Shown: positions 62,177-64,000 of the stretch, in pieces
Layout of the letters: every line of letters begins with the position of its first letter
How positions within the stretch are numbered: position 1 is the first letter of the stretch
Source of the DNA: Rugamonas rivuli
GTDB taxonomy: Bacteria; Pseudomonadota; Gammaproteobacteria; Burkholderiales; Burkholderiaceae_D
Assembly (NCBI RefSeq): GCF_009380165.1
Contig: NZ_WHUF01000001.1
Location: 1,054,001 to 1,118,000 of the forward strand
Direction: 5' to 3'
Length of the DNA: 64,000 nt
Position numbers and translations under genes: made by a program
The notes under the pieces: model-generated
Told to the model about the DNA's origin: nothing
Database searches by the model: none
What the model saw: only the letters and a program-made list of their open reading frames with translations

Positions 62177-64000
62177 TTAATGCGCCGCAGGCGCTTTGGT
62201 GCCGCCATGTTCTTCGCCACTGCCACCCAGGTAGGCTTCGATCACCTTGGCGTCGCTTTGCACCGCCGCCGGCACGCCTTCGGCGATCTTCTGGCCGAAG
62301 TCCAGCACCGTCACCGTGTCGGACAAGGCCATCACCACGTCCATGTGGTGCTCGATCAGGATGATGGTGATGCCGTGGTCGCGGATCTTGCGGATGATGG
62401 CCATCAGCTCCTTGATGTCTGGCGCGGTCAGGCCGGCAGCCGGTTCGTCGAGCAGCAGCAGGCGCGGGCTCAGGCCCAGTGCGCGGCCTATCTCCAGCAG
62501 GCGCTGTTTGCCGTAAGGGAGATTGCGCGCCTCTTCATCGGCCATCGCCGTCAGGCCGACGAACTCCAGGATGCTGGCGGCCCGCTCGCGCGCGGCGCGT
62601 TCCTCGCGCTTGTAGCGCGGCGTTTGCAGCATCACATCCAGCACATTCGATTCGAAGGTGTTGTGCAGGCCGACCAGCACGTTCTCGGTGGCCGTCATCT
62701 CGCCGAACAGCTGCACGTTCTGGAAGGTGCGCGCCACGCCGCCCAGCGCAATCTCGGATGGCGTGCGGCCGGAGATCACCGCGCCGGAGAATGATACCTG
62801 CCCTGCGGTCGGCTTGTAGATCCCGGTCAGCACGTTCATCATCGTGCTCTTACCGGAGCCGTTAGGGCCGATCAATCCATGCACCGATCCCTGCACCACG
62901 TTCAGGTCCACCTGGTTGAGCGCCTTCAGGCCGCCGAACTGCATCAGGATCTTGTCGACGCTGAGCAGCGTGTCGCCGGCGTTGCCGCCCTTGGCCCGCG
63001 AGAACGGCTCGACGCCGCCGGCCGCCACCGCCTTGGCGTGCGCGGCGCCTTTGCCCACAAGGCTGAACAGGAAGCCGACAATGCCGTCCTGCAGATAGTA
63101 GACCACGAACAGCGTCATCAAACCGAACACTGTCAGGCGCCAGTCGACGATGTTTTCCAGCTTGTACGAGAACGCCGCCATGCCGATGGTGGCGATCAGC
63201 GGCACCAGCACGCCGCGCAGCGTCGAGCGTTTTTTCGCCAGCATGAACGCCGATCCGATCACGCCCAGCACGGCGGCGGCGGTGGCGATCTTGCGGAACA
63301 GTTCAATGTCGGCCAGGAGGCTGGGCAGCATTACCACGATCAGCGCGCCGATCAGCGAACCGGAACGGGTCTTGCGGCCGCCCATGATCACGGCCAGCAG
63401 GAACAGGATGGTCAGCTCGAAGTTGTAGGTATTTGGCGAGATGTACTCTTCCGAATACGCATACAGGCTGCCGGCCAGGCCCGCGAAACCGGCGCTGATG
63501 ATGAAGGCGTAGACCTTGTAGCGGTACACCGAAACGCCCATGCAGTCGGAGGCGATCGGGCTGTCGCGCAGCGCTTCGAAGGCGCGGCCCAGGTTGGATT
63601 TCAATATCCTGTGCACGACGATCAGCGACACCACCATCAGCGCCGCCACCATGTAGTAGTAGCCGACTTCACTGAGCTTCTGGCCGACGATCATGGGCTT
63701 GGCGATCTTGATGCCCATCGGGCCCTCGGTGAGGAAGGTCATTTCGTTGATCAGGATCTGGATGATGGTGCCGAAGGCCAGCGTCACCATCGCCAGATAA
63801 GGACCGGTGACGCGCAAGGCCGGCAGCGCGAGGATGGCGCCGAACACCGCGGCGCCGGCCACGCTGGCCGGTATCGCGATCCAGAACGGTGCGCCCAGCT
63901 TGAACACCATCACGCCGGTGGCGTAAGAGCCGATGCCGAACAGGCCCGCGTGGCCCAGCGACACCTGGCCCGTGTAGCCGACCACGATGTCCAGCCCGAA
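62177..64000 (-). CDS. LivM-LivG fusion: branched-chain amino acid permease and ATPase (5' end outside window)
   Basis: The visible 608 codons run off the right edge; an in-frame GTG at 63985 is internal because the upstream codons continue the LivM sequence (FGLDIVVGYTGQVSLGHAG). The first ~330 residues are the LivM permease with the GYTGQVSLGHAGLFGIGSYATG motif and MGVSVYRYKVYAFIISAGFAGLAGSL. After a linker, the LivG ATPase carries Walker A GPNGSGKST, the signature LPYGKQRLLEIGRAL and Walker B LLLLDEPAAGL. Such fusions are known in betaproteobacteria. Confidence 0.93.
   Translation of the reverse strand, partial: FGLDIVVGYTGQVSLGHAGLFGIGSYATGVMVFKLGAPFWIAIPASVAGAAVFGAILALPALRVTGPYLAMVTLAFGTIIQILINEMTFLTEGPMGIKIAKPMIVGQKLSEVGYYYMVAALMVVSLIVVHRILKSNLGRAFEALRDSPIASDCMGVSVYRYKVYAFIISAGFAGLAGSLYAYSEEYISPNTYNFELTILFLLAVIMGGRKTRSGSLIGALIVVMLPSLLADIELFRKIATAAAVLGVIGSAFMLAKKRSTLRGVLVPLIATIGMAAFSYKLENIVDWRLTVFGLMTLFVVYYLQDGIVGFLFSLVGKGAAHAKAVAAGGVEPFSRAKGGNAGDTLLSVDKILMQFGGLKALNQVDLNVVQGSVHGLIGPNGSGKSTMMNVLTGIYKPTAGQVSFSGAVISGRTPSEIALGGVARTFQNVQLFGEMTATENVLVGLHNTFESNVLDVMLQTPRYKREERAARERAASILEFVGLTAMADEEARNLPYGKQRLLEIGRALGLSPRLLLLDEPAAGLTAPDIKELMAIIRKIRDHGITIILIEHHMDVVMALSDTVTVLDFGQKIAEGVPAAVQSDAKVIEAYLGGSGEEHGGTKAPAAH

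Overview
This window looks like the chromosome of a GC-rich betaproteobacterium of the Oxalobacteraceae type (Massilia, Duganella or Janthinobacterium-like). The reasons are the LivM-LivG fusion permease, the RpfE-type gene directly upstream of recJ, the PEP-CTERM protein, the LolC-LolD-TatD order and the secreted glycan hydrolases. This placement is inferred from gene content; no rRNA or other marker gene is present.

Left part (1-6 kb, minus strand): a compact RiPP-like locus with a 57-residue candidate precursor that no long-ORF method would report, an MvdD-family ATP-grasp peptide ligase, and a Clp-fold (SDH-type) protease whose gene runs off the left edge. It is driven by a strong promoter flanked by 10-bp direct repeats. 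Next come a CsgG-like secreted protein and the lipoprotein-release operon lolC-lolD-tatD. From 5.4 to 15.2 kb lie a PEP-CTERM protein with a Cys/Gln pair resembling a thioester domain, and a 2,996-residue surface protein made of 22 SdrD/Cna-B-like repeats, 12 of which form a recent ~2.09-kb segmental duplication.

Middle part (15-36 kb): rpfE-like gene-recJ, a lone LptA-like protein, a zinc-ribbon protein with a possible ADP-ribosyltransferase motif, a RES-Xre toxin-antitoxin pair with its -10 box inside a palindrome, an alpha-amylase and an endo-arabinanase with a GntR/FCD regulator and a lipase-chaperone-like protein. A purine salvage pair follows (NCS2 permease and 8-oxoguanine-deaminase-like enzyme). 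The permease leader starts about where its promoter predicts and can fold into nested helices that pair with the start codon. Then come a LysR-controlled AhpD/flavoprotein pair, YbaK, a DUF4272 protein and an aldo/keto reductase.

Right part (36.5-61.4 kb): a contact-dependent inhibition (CDI) locus on the minus strand. cdiB, a 5,286-residue cdiA with an EndoU-like C-terminus, and a candidate cdiI are followed by about 7 kb of orphan material. This holds three displaced cdiA fragments, short toxin-tail remnants and at least seven small, AT-richer genes that look like immunity proteins, arranged as a fossil record of toxin/immunity exchange. The cdiBA promoter carries a perfect 13-bp inverted repeat around its consensus -10 box. 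The window ends with livF and a livM-livG fusion for branched-chain amino acid uptake.

The best candidates for something undescribed are the RiPP locus at 1-1.6 kb, the structured leader of the purine permease at about 30 kb, and the CDI orphan array. No tRNA, rRNA, CRISPR array, integrase or insertion sequence was recognised.
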